5,290 nucleotides of DNA from Flavipsychrobacter stenotrophus. Lineage in GTDB: Bacteria; Bacteroidota; Bacteroidia; Chitinophagales; Chitinophagaceae. The notes under the pieces were generated by a model, which was not told where the DNA came from, did no database searches, and saw only the letters and a program-made list of their open reading frames with translations. The stretch lies in assembly GCA_947372365.1 (NCBI GenBank), contig CANBTK010000203.1, positions 1 to 5,290 on the forward strand. The letters are read 5' to 3'. This document shows positions 1 through 5,290 of this stretch, one piece after another. Positions within the stretch are counted from its first letter, which is position 1; each line of letters begins with the position of its first letter. Both the position numbers and the translations under genes were made by a program.

Positions 1-96
1 ACCTTCGTTGACCGCATAGAAGGGGCATCTAAAATGAGCAAGGGCATCATAAAAGAGGCTATGCTCGGGGTGTGGAAGATGCGCGGTTTCCACTAA
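1..96 (+). CDS. Polyprenol-phosphate mannosyltransferase (Dpm1-like, GT2), C-terminal end only
   Basis: The reading frame is open from the first base and ends at TAA 94-96, giving the last 31 residues of a protein that begins left of the window. The tail contains FVDRIEGASKMSKGI followed by KEAMLGVWKMRGF. This matches the conserved C-terminal signature (FVDR.EG.SKMS..I..EA..GVW..R) of the bacterial Dpm1-like family 2 glycosyltransferases, usually annotated as polyprenol monophosphomannose synthase. These cytoplasmic-face enzymes transfer mannose (or a related hexose) from a nucleotide sugar to polyprenyl phosphate, making a lipid-linked sugar donor for envelope glycosylation. The catalytic domain with its DxD-type motif is outside the window, so sugar specificity cannot be judged. 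The family call comes from recognising the motif and is fairly firm despite the short fragment. The gene is followed by a 195-bp gap and is probably not co-transcribed with the kinase. Confidence 0.82.
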   Translation, partial: TFVDRIEGASKMSKGIIKEAMLGVWKMRGFH

Positions 97-102
97 TACC
101 TG

Positions 103-130
103 GCCCCACATTTTTCCGGGGCATTTTGTT
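103..130 (+). terminator. Weak terminator-like hairpin after the mannosyltransferase gene
   Basis: GCCCC (103-107) can pair with GGGGC (118-122) across a 10-base T-rich loop, and T101 and A123 can extend the stem by one pair if a G is bulged. ATTTTGTT follows. It starts seven bases after the stop codon, where a terminator would be expected, but the stem is short and the loop large, so this is a tentative call. Confidence 0.35.
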
Positions 131-157
131 ACTTGCAATCATTTTCTTATTATTACT

Positions 158-186
158 TTTTGCTGCCCCTATTTACTGTAATTTTG
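158..186 (+). promoter_or_regulatory. Candidate Bacteroidota-type promoter for the kinase gene
   Basis: TAATTTTG at 179-186 is an exact match to the Bacteroidota -7 consensus TAnnTTTG. A TTTTG at 158-162 lies 16 bases upstream and could be the -33 element (consensus TTTG or TTG), although the spacing is slightly shorter than the usual 17-23 bases. It would give a 5' leader of about 100 bases before the kinase start at 292. The match is seen directly; promoter activity is inferred. Confidence 0.45.
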
Positions 187-291
187 CACTGGGATTTGCA
201 TGTAAGGGTATGAAATATGCCTTTGTGGTTAAATTCCGCTTGCTTAAACCCGCTACTTGTTTTACATTTATAATTCCGAACGCTTTGCATA

Positions 292-2994
292 ATGATGGAC
301 ACCCCACGCTATAAAGAACTACAACAGCTATTAACCGAGCAGACGGACGAGAAAGGCAGGATTGATATTTTAATTGAGCTTGCTATGGAAGTGCGTAACT
401 ATGATGTGGAGGAGGCAGCAAAAATGTCTGAGGATATTATTGTGCGCTCCCGGGCTGTTACCTATACTTTTGGCATAGGCAGGGGGCTTAAATTGAAGGG
501 TTCCTGCCACTGGATGAAGGGCGAATATGACCTTGGCCTATCTGTGCTTAAGGAAGCCCTCGCAATAGCTGTTAAAACCAAGGACCGCAGGCTGGAAGCA
601 AGGGTACTGTATTACTTCGGCAATATCTACCGCGACCAGGGCGACCTGGCTAATGTGCTGACCCACTTTAAAAAAGCGCTTACCATTAACGAAGAGCTGG
701 GCGATGAGTTTGCCCAGTCTACCATTCTTACCAGCATATCTAACCTGTTATACGACCTTAACGACTATGACAGCGCATTGGAATACGCCCTAAAATGCCT
801 GCCTATATTTGAGCGGGCGCATAATGTAAGCAGCCTTATCAATGTTTACAATACGCTGGGCAATATCTACTTTAAGAAAGAACAGTTCCCGGAGGCCCTG
901 CATTATTTTCAGGAAAACCTGGGGCATTCGGAGTTTGAAACCATTGCTTATGTAATGGCGGAGAGCGGCCTGGGCAAGGTGTATTACAAAATGCAGAATT
1001 TTGATAATGCCCGTAAGCTGCTTTCCAATGCGCTGCGCCAGAGCGAGCACCTGGGCAATGTGGAGGTACAGATTATCTGCCAGTACTACCTTGGCCGCAT
1101 GTATATGGATAAAGCCAGCTACCGCCAGTCATTGCAGTACCTGAACCATGCCTATACGCTCGCCAACGAGTATAACCGCCGCCATGACCTGATGAGCATC
1201 CACGAGATGATGTCAGCGCTTTATGACAAGATGGGCGATATCCCCAAGGCGTTCCACCACCTTAAATCTTACGAACAGCTTAAAGAAGAAATATTTAAGC
1301 AAAAAATAATTAATGAGCTGCGCAACCTGCAGGTAAGGCAGCAGATAGAATTGGCCCAGAAGGAAAAGGAAGTAGCCGAGCGCACCGCCTACCTGAAACA
1401 CCAGTTCATGGCCAACATGAGCCATGAAATACGCACGCCTATGAATGCCATTGTGGGCATGACCAGGCTGCTGCTATCGAAAGAACCAAAACCCGACCAG
1501 CTGCGCTACCTCAATGCTATCCAGCTTTCGGCCGATAACCTGCTTATCATTATCAATGATATCCTGGATTTATCTAAGATTGAAGCAGGCAAAATAGTCA
1601 TTGAGCATACCGATTTCTCGGTGCGCGAAGTGCTACAGAGCGTGCAGGATATGCTGCTGCTAAAGGCCGAGGAAAAGGGCATACAGATAAAAATAACTAC
1701 TGACGACGCTATACCTAAGCGCCTTACCGGCGACCCAACCCGGCTTAACCAGATTTTGATAAACCTGGCAGGCAATGCCGTTAAGTTTACCGATACCGGC
1801 TACGTTGAAATCAAAACAACATTGCGCAACAAAGCCAACAAGCTTTGGATTCAGTTCGATGTGGTAGATACTGGTATTGGTATTGCGGCAGAGTTTGTTG
1901 ATAATATTTTTGACAGCTTTACGCAGGCTGGCGCCGATGTTACCCGCAAATTTGGTGGCACAGGGCTTGGCCTTACCATATCCCGCCAGTTAGCTACGCT
2001 GATGAATGGCGATATTTCCGTTAAGAGCGAACTAGGCAAGGGCACTGTATTTACAGTGGTGATACCATTCGAAGAAGCGGAAGTGCAGGATTACGAACTA
2101 CAGGAGAGCCTGCTGGACGCAGCCGCAATGGAAAGGCTGAACAACCTGAAGGTATTGCTGGTGGAAGATAATGAGTTTAACCGCCTGGTGGCCGAGGAAA
2201 CCCTCAAAGACCTGATACCACAACTAAGGCTGGATAAAGCGGTAAACGGGCAAGAGGCTGTAAGCCGCCTGCAAAATGAAATGTACGATATAGTGCTGAT
2301 GGATATACAGATGCCCGTAATGGATGGCGTAACAGCTACCAAGCTGATACGTACAACCCTGCCGGAACCTGCACGCAGCGTGAAGATAATAGCGATGACT
2401 GCTAATGTGCTGCAGGAAGATGTAGCACAGTACTTTGATATAGGTATGGATGCCTATGTGTCCAAGCCTTTCCAGGTAGATGAGCTGTTACTGAAAATGG
2501 ATTCAGTGCTGGGCAATACGCCTGTGCGCAGGCCTGTAAAAACGCCTGACCAGGTTACTGTGGCATCGCCAGCCTTTAGGCCAACATTGGTAGAACAGCC
2601 AGAAGTTCCGCAGTACCAGCGCACCAATGGCAACGGTACGCCGTTTGTAATGCCGGAGTTTGTTACCGACCGTAACTTCCTGAAGCAGTTTACGGGCGGC
2701 AACCCCGAAAAAATGCAGAAATACATTACGATGTTCCTTGAAAATGCAGGTAAGCTACTCAAGAGCATGGATGAGGCATTGGCTGCCGGCGATTACCTTG
2801 CCGTAAAAATTGCAGCCCATTCGCTTAAGCCCCAATTGTCATATATGGGAGTTAAGGAGGAAATAAGCCATATATTCCTTATAGAGCAGGCAGCAGGCGC
2901 CCCTGCACATTACGATACATTGCCCGACCGTATCAGGTCGCTAAACCTTATATGTAATAAAGCATTTGAGGAGCTAAAGGATGTGGCGAACTGA
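292..2994 (+). CDS. Soluble TPR-containing hybrid sensor histidine kinase with receiver and HPt domains
   Basis: This 900-residue multidomain phosphorelay kinase has about seven tetratricopeptide-like repeats at residues 62-335, including LYYFGNIYRDQGD, YNTLGNIYFKKEQ and QYYLGRMYMDKAS. A charged coiled-coil signalling helix follows at about 325-370. HisKA has its phosphoacceptor His378 in MSHEIRTPMN. HATPase_c has the N-box Asn495, the G1 box DTGIGI from Asp526 and the G2 box GGTGLGL at 555-561. The receiver (about 620-738) has acidic Glu625/Asp626, phosphoacceptor Asp671, Thr703 and Lys725. A proline-rich linker leads to an HPt domain (790-895) with His843 in AHSLKPQLSYMG. All key catalytic residues are present. 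There is no signal peptide or transmembrane helix, and an in-frame stop at 271-273 rules out a hidden N-terminal export signal. The start is ATG 292 or the adjacent ATG 295; no Shine-Dalgarno is visible, as is common in Bacteroidota. The protein is therefore probably cytoplasmic, sensing through TPR-mediated protein or peptide contacts. Its partner is unknown; the receiver protein encoded 77 bp downstream is the obvious candidate. Confidence 0.95.
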   Translation: MMDTPRYKELQQLLTEQTDEKGRIDILIELAMEVRNYDVEEAAKMSEDIIVRSRAVTYTFGIGRGLKLKGSCHWMKGEYDLGLSVLKEALAIAVKTKDRRLEARVLYYFGNIYRDQGDLANVLTHFKKALTINEELGDEFAQSTILTSISNLLYDLNDYDSALEYALKCLPIFERAHNVSSLINVYNTLGNIYFKKEQFPEALHYFQENLGHSEFETIAYVMAESGLGKVYYKMQNFDNARKLLSNALRQSEHLGNVEVQIICQYYLGRMYMDKASYRQSLQYLNHAYTLANEYNRRHDLMSIHEMMSALYDKMGDIPKAFHHLKSYEQLKEEIFKQKIINELRNLQVRQQIELAQKEKEVAERTAYLKHQFMANMSHEIRTPMNAIVGMTRLLLSKEPKPDQLRYLNAIQLSADNLLIIINDILDLSKIEAGKIVIEHTDFSVREVLQSVQDMLLLKAEEKGIQIKITTDDAIPKRLTGDPTRLNQILINLAGNAVKFTDTGYVEIKTTLRNKANKLWIQFDVVDTGIGIAAEFVDNIFDSFTQAGADVTRKFGGTGLGLTISRQLATLMNGDISVKSELGKGTVFTVVIPFEEAEVQDYELQESLLDAAAMERLNNLKVLLVEDNEFNRLVAEETLKDLIPQLRLDKAVNGQEAVSRLQNEMYDIVLMDIQMPVMDGVTATKLIRTTLPEPARSVKIIAMTANVLQEDVAQYFDIGMDAYVSKPFQVDELLLKMDSVLGNTPVRRPVKTPDQVTVASPAFRPTLVEQPEVPQYQRTNGNGTPFVMPEFVTDRNFLKQFTGGNPEKMQKYITMFLENAGKLLKSMDEALAAGDYLAVKIAAHSLKPQLSYMGVKEEISHIFLIEQAAGAPAHYDTLPDRIRSLNLICNKAFEELKDVAN

Positions 2995-3002
2995 TGATTT
3001 TG

Positions 3003-3030
3003 GGCAACTGATGCCTAATTTGTATTTTTT
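3003..3030 (+). terminator. Small hairpin plus T-rich tract between kinase and receiver genes
   Basis: GGCA (3003-3006) pairs with TGCC (3012-3015) around the loop ACTGA, with a possible G-T pair outside it. The T-rich stretch AATTTGTATTTTTT follows. The stem has only four to five pairs, so at most it would reduce read-through (attenuation) from the kinase gene into the receiver gene. It lies nine bases after the kinase stop codon. It may also be chance. Confidence 0.25.
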
Positions 3031-3071
3031 CATGATTACTTTTACCAATTATTTGCACAACATAGTATTTT

Positions 3072-3575
3072 ATGGCAGGAGAAAAGAACAAACAGTACGT
3101 ATTCCTCGTTGATGACGAGCCGATTCAGAACGAAATGTTGAAAGATTTCCTTTCTGAGCGTTTCAGGTATGAATTCAAGACATATGAAAGTGGTGAGACG
3201 GCAATAAAGGACGCAGGCCTCAATCCTCAGGTTATTGTGCTTGATTACCACCTTAATTCGCACTTGCCCGATGCCAAGGATGGTATTGAAGTGCTGAAAA
3301 TGTTTAAGGAAGCATTGCCTGATTCCAAAGTCATTATGCTTTCTGGCCAGGATAAAATAGAAGTGGCTATTGATAGCATGAAGTATGGTGCATTCGACTA
3401 CGTTATTAAAGGTGAGACAGCCTTTTCCCGTATGGAGAACATCATCAACTATATTAACGAAATTACCAATGTACGTGCAGCTAATGCGCTGTATAAAAAG
3501 GTGATAGTAGGCCTTTGCATAACTTTCGCAACAGTTATAGCAGCTTCTATAATGCTGGTGCTGAAAATGAGGTAA
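3072..3575 (+). CDS. Single-domain response regulator with a C-terminal membrane anchor
   Basis: This 167-residue protein is one receiver domain (about 8-132) followed by a hydrophobic helix at about 144-164 (VIVGLCITFATVIAASIMLV) and a short basic tail, KMR. The receiver has the acidic pair Asp14/Asp15 (FLVDDEP), phosphoacceptor Asp58 (VIVLDYHL), the switch Ser91 (IMLSGQ) and the conserved Lys113 (YVIKGE), so it should be phosphorylatable. The loop after Asp58 is several residues longer than in CheY-type receivers (DYHLNSHLPDAKDG). No HTH, LytTR, GGDEF or other output domain is present. The helix would tether the receiver to the inner membrane with the domain in the cytoplasm, as a tail-anchored protein. 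The start ATG 3072 sits just ahead of the receiver's first strand; the upstream sequence is A/T-rich without a Shine-Dalgarno. Lying 77 bp after a hybrid kinase with an HPt domain, it is a plausible phosphate acceptor for that relay. How it passes the signal on cannot be read from the sequence. Confidence 0.9.
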   Translation: MAGEKNKQYVFLVDDEPIQNEMLKDFLSERFRYEFKTYESGETAIKDAGLNPQVIVLDYHLNSHLPDAKDGIEVLKMFKEALPDSKVIMLSGQDKIEVAIDSMKYGAFDYVIKGETAFSRMENIINYINEITNVRAANALYKKVIVGLCITFATVIAASIMLVLKMR

Positions 3576-3622
3576 CACCGCTGGTAAGGCTGCGTTACAG
3601 GTGATGGTGGAAATGGTTTTTT
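3576..3622 (+). terminator. Imperfect hairpin and T-run after the response regulator gene
   Basis: Immediately after the TAA stop, bases 3576-3587 can pair with TTACAGGTG (3595-3603) to give nine pairs interrupted by two bulges, with the loop GGCTGCG. A run of six T's follows at 3617-3622, 13 bases beyond the stem. That distance is too long for a classic intrinsic terminator, so this could be a weak terminator, an mRNA-stabilising hairpin or chance. Confidence 0.25.
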
Positions 3623-3675
3623 ATAGGCCATATAGGGGATTCATTCCGTTTAATTAAGGAAACACACAAATTGCC

Positions 3676-4794
3676 ATGAGTAAAATTCTTACTTCTTTAT
3701 TGTTTCTATCATTGGGGCTTTCAGCGGATGTAGCTTTGGCGCAAGCCAAAACAGGCGCAAAAGCCAAAGTTGCACAGGCACCCACCAAAGCAGCAAAACA
3801 GGTGAAGCAGGCACCCAAAGCGGCAGCCGATACCACAAAAAAACAAGCAATAGCGCCTGCCAAAAGCGCGAAGGCGAAGAAAACAACTGCCCATGCCAGA
3901 AAGGCAAAGGCGTGCTGCGTGAAGCAGGAGCAGGAAACAATAGAACTCGAAAATTCCAATACCAACACTGTAATAGAGATTAACAAGGGTGAAGTTTATG
4001 TAAACGGCGACCGCATATCTACGATTGAAGACCCTAAAAATGAAAGGCACAAAATAATAGTTAAGCATGCCGATGAGCAGGCAAGCCAACGCAAGCCACT
4101 GGAAAGCACTGAAACTAAGGAAGACCACCTGCGCAGGCCTATGCTGGGCGTATATTCCGACCACAATGGCGACTACGATGGTGCGCATGTAAGTTCGGTA
4201 ATACGCAATAGCCCGGCCGATGATGCGGGCTTGCTTACGGGCGATGTTATTACCAAAATTAACGGCAAAGCTATTAAGGATGCGCAGGAGCTGGTGGATA
4301 TTGTAAACGACCATAATGGCGGCGAAACCATAAATATTACCTACGAAAGGCAAGGCAGGGAATACCATACCGAAGCTGCCCTTGTAGAAACAACGACCTT
4401 CCGCAGGCATGAAACCTACCGCTATACTGTGCCTGACCTGCATGGCGAACGGAGGTTCCCAACGCCATTCCTGCATTCGTACATGTTCAATAACAATGAC
4501 AATACATTCGAATATGCCCCGCAAATGGGCATTGAAGGGCAGGATGCAAAGAGCGGCAGGGGGGTGGTAGTACTAAAAGTAAAGAAGAATGCGCCGGCTG
4601 ATATAGCTGGATTGCGCGAGGGCGATGTTATTGTGCGCCTTGACCACCACCGCACCACATCGGTTGACGATATACAGGATATATTGAATGATACCTGGCC
4701 TAACCAGAGGATAACTATTGAATTCAAGCGCGATGGTGTGGCAATGTTTGCCTATATGCGCTTTACCCGCGAAAGGGTTAAAAGGGATTTATAA
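3676..4794 (+). CDS. Exported tandem-PDZ protein with Ala/Lys-rich N-terminal region, no protease domain
   Basis: This 372-residue protein starts with a clear signal peptide (MSKILTSLLFLSLGLSADVALA, likely cut after ALA at 22), which supports ATG 3676 as the start. Residues 23-79 are a low-complexity Ala/Lys/Gln/Pro tract resembling histone H1 tails, ending in Cys80-Cys81. A short beta-rich segment follows (about 97-130, with VIEINKGEVYVNGD), a type seen before PDZ domains in Bacteroidota exported proteins. PDZ 1 spans about 155-238 (MLGVYSD at its start, SPADDAGLLTGDVITKING in its core). PDZ 2 spans about 282-365 (MGIEGQD, then APADIAGLREGDVIVRLD). The two core motifs are those of HtrA/DegP-type PDZ domains, but there is no trypsin-like domain with a His-Asp-Ser triad, so this is not an HtrA protease by itself. 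It probably binds C-terminal peptides or scaffolds partners in the periplasm or at the cell surface. The gene starts 100 bp after the receiver gene and ends just before a strong terminator. Confidence 0.88.
   Translation: MSKILTSLLFLSLGLSADVALAQAKTGAKAKVAQAPTKAAKQVKQAPKAAADTTKKQAIAPAKSAKAKKTTAHARKAKACCVKQEQETIELENSNTNTVIEINKGEVYVNGDRISTIEDPKNERHKIIVKHADEQASQRKPLESTETKEDHLRRPMLGVYSDHNGDYDGAHVSSVIRNSPADDAGLLTGDVITKINGKAIKDAQELVDIVNDHNGGETINITYERQGREYHTEAALVETTTFRRHETYRYTVPDLHGERRFPTPFLHSYMFNNNDNTFEYAPQMGIEGQDAKSGRGVVVLKVKKNAPADIAGLREGDVIVRLDHHRTTSVDDIQDILNDTWPNQRITIEFKRDGVAMFAYMRFTRERVKRDL
3775..3817 (+). repeat. In-frame direct repeat inside the Ala/Lys-rich tract
   Basis: CAGGCACCCA occurs at 3775-3784 and again at 3808-3817, 33 bases (11 codons) apart and in the same frame. 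It encodes QAPTKAAK and QAPKAAA, part of a wider pattern of KA, KAA and AKA units. The tract probably arose or varies by slippage or duplication of short codon blocks. Confidence 0.5.
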
Positions 4795-4817
4795 GGCCAA
4801 TTGCCTGAAAATATATA

Positions 4818-4848
4818 GGGCAGCCCAATGCGGGCTGCCCTTCTTTTT
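4818..4848 (+). terminator. Strong intrinsic terminator between convergent genes, probably bidirectional
   Basis: GGGCAGCCC (4818-4826) and GGGCTGCCC (4832-4840) form a perfect nine-pair GC-rich stem with the loop AATGC, followed by TTCTTTTT (4841-4848). It lies 23 bases after the stop of the PDZ gene. On the minus strand the same stem is followed by TATATATTTTC, a moderately T-rich tail, and it lies just after the end of the convergent TetR-type gene, so it could serve both. Confidence 0.9.
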
Positions 4849-4865
4849 GCCTGTTTTTTAAGCGC

Positions 4866-5290
4866 TTACCTATTAGCTGGCAGCATCTGCAGCACCTGTA
4901 GCCCATCGCCATTTACTATACAATTGGCAAAAAACTGGTTGGTATTGCCCAGCAGCTCGTGCCTTTCTGTTGTAGAGATAGAATTATCCTGAAACAAGTT
5001 CCGCAGTTGCCAGTAGTACCATGTACAGGCTACTTCCTGGTCCATATCATTGCGGTAAAGCTGTTCGTTAATGCCCCGGTTCATATTATGGTGCAGGTAG
5101 GGTAGTAGGTAGTTGTTGCTGAATTCGAGTAACAGTTTGTAGGCGGCAGGGTAGTATTTCCTTACGCCGTTAATGAATACAGGGGTCATCACCTCAAGTG
5201 AGCGGAAGATGTATTTGAAAAAATTGCTCATTTCGCTTACAGCATTCGGCAGCACCCTTTTGCTCACATCAATATACTTTTTGTTTATGG
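4866..5290 (-). CDS. TetR/AcrR-family transcriptional regulator, C-terminal part (5' end beyond the window)
   Basis: The frame ends at TAA (4866-4868 on the plus strand) and stays open to the right edge, giving about 141 residues. A GTG at 5265-5267 could be read as a start, but the codons upstream of it (INKKYID then VSKRV) continue in frame without a stop, so the gene very probably starts outside the window. The protein is all-helical in character. Segments such as NGVRKYYPAAYKLLLEF, YLHHNMNRGINEQLYRNDMD and FFANCIVNGDGLQVLQ correspond to the ligand-binding C-terminal half of Bacteroidota TetR regulators (compare DLQKYYPEAW, E.L.RGI.EGLYR.DI, RGI....G). The roughly 60-residue helix-turn-helix half is missing because of the window edge. 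Such proteins are typically dimeric, ligand-responsive repressors; the ligand and targets cannot be inferred here. It converges on the PDZ gene, so it is not in the same operon. Confidence 0.75.
   Translation of the reverse strand, partial: INKKYIDVSKRVLPNAVSEMSNFFKYIFRSLEVMTPVFINGVRKYYPAAYKLLLEFSNNYLLPYLHHNMNRGINEQLYRNDMDQEVACTWYYWQLRNLFQDNSISTTERHELLGNTNQFFANCIVNGDGLQVLQMLPANR

Noticed and set aside
72..314. 80-codon plus-strand frame with a hydrophobic stretch between the mannosyltransferase and kinase genes
   Set aside because: It starts with GTG inside the mannosyltransferase end and runs into the kinase start. The hydrophobic residues come from the T-rich intergenic DNA, and there is no ribosome binding site or recognisable domain.
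2989..3013. AACTGATG repeated at 2989-2996 and 3006-3013 around the kinase stop codon
   Set aside because: An eight-base repeat of this kind is easily due to chance, and nothing else there suggests an attachment site or duplication.
3019..3055. Promoter ahead of the response regulator (TTTG at 3019-3022 with TACTTTTA at 3037-3044 or ATTATTTG at 3048-3055)
   Set aside because: Neither -7 candidate matches TAnnTTTG fully and the spacings are off (14 and 25 bases), so the evidence is too weak to list as a feature.
3042..3578. 178-codon open frame on the minus strand opposite the response regulator
   Set aside because: It covers the receiver gene almost exactly on the opposite strand. Its Cys/His-rich product has no domain, whereas the plus-strand frame has all the receiver motifs.
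3721..4524. 267-codon open frame on the minus strand opposite the PDZ gene
   Set aside because: It is a composition shadow of the Ala/Lys codons (giving Cys/Leu/Phe-rich sequence). The plus-strand protein has a signal peptide and two PDZ domains.
5265..5267. GTG as the start of the minus-strand regulator
   Set aside because: The frame stays open upstream to the window edge with plausible residues, and a TetR protein starting here would lack its whole DNA-binding domain, so truncation by the window is the simpler reading.

Overview
The window looks like chromosomal DNA from a Bacteroidota bacterium, possibly a Chitinophagia-type lineage (inference). The evidence is a TAnnTTTG-type promoter, starts without Shine-Dalgarno sequences, a hybrid histidine kinase with the Bacteroidota-style HPt motif SLKPQLSYMG, and a TetR-type C-terminal half of a kind I associate with this phylum. 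There are no RNA genes, insertion sequences, CRISPR arrays or other signs of mobility.

Layout: (1) 1-96, the last 31 codons of a Dpm1-like polyprenol-phosphate mannosyltransferase that begins outside the window. (2) 97-291, a T-rich intergenic gap with a weak terminator-like hairpin and a good match to the Bacteroidota sigma-A promoter. (3) 292-2994, a 900-residue hybrid sensor kinase ordered TPR array, coiled coil, HisKA, HATPase, receiver, HPt, with no signal peptide or membrane helix. (4) 3072-3575, a 167-residue single-domain response regulator whose only addition is a C-terminal transmembrane helix. (5) 3676-4794, an exported protein with an Ala/Lys-rich segment and two PDZ domains but no protease domain. 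(6) 4818-4848, a strong stem-loop terminator between convergent genes. (7) 4866-5290, on the minus strand, the C-terminal part of a TetR/AcrR-family regulator whose DNA-binding half lies beyond the right edge.

How the genes may work together: the kinase carries a complete internal phosphorelay (His378, Asp671, His843) and lies just upstream of a receiver protein tethered to the inner face of the membrane. The simplest inference is a relay from a soluble TPR sensor to a membrane-localised receiver that has no DNA-binding output. The PDZ protein lies on the same strand and would act outside the cytoplasm; a functional link to the relay is possible but rests on proximity only. Neither the mannosyltransferase nor the TetR gene needs to be related to this trio.
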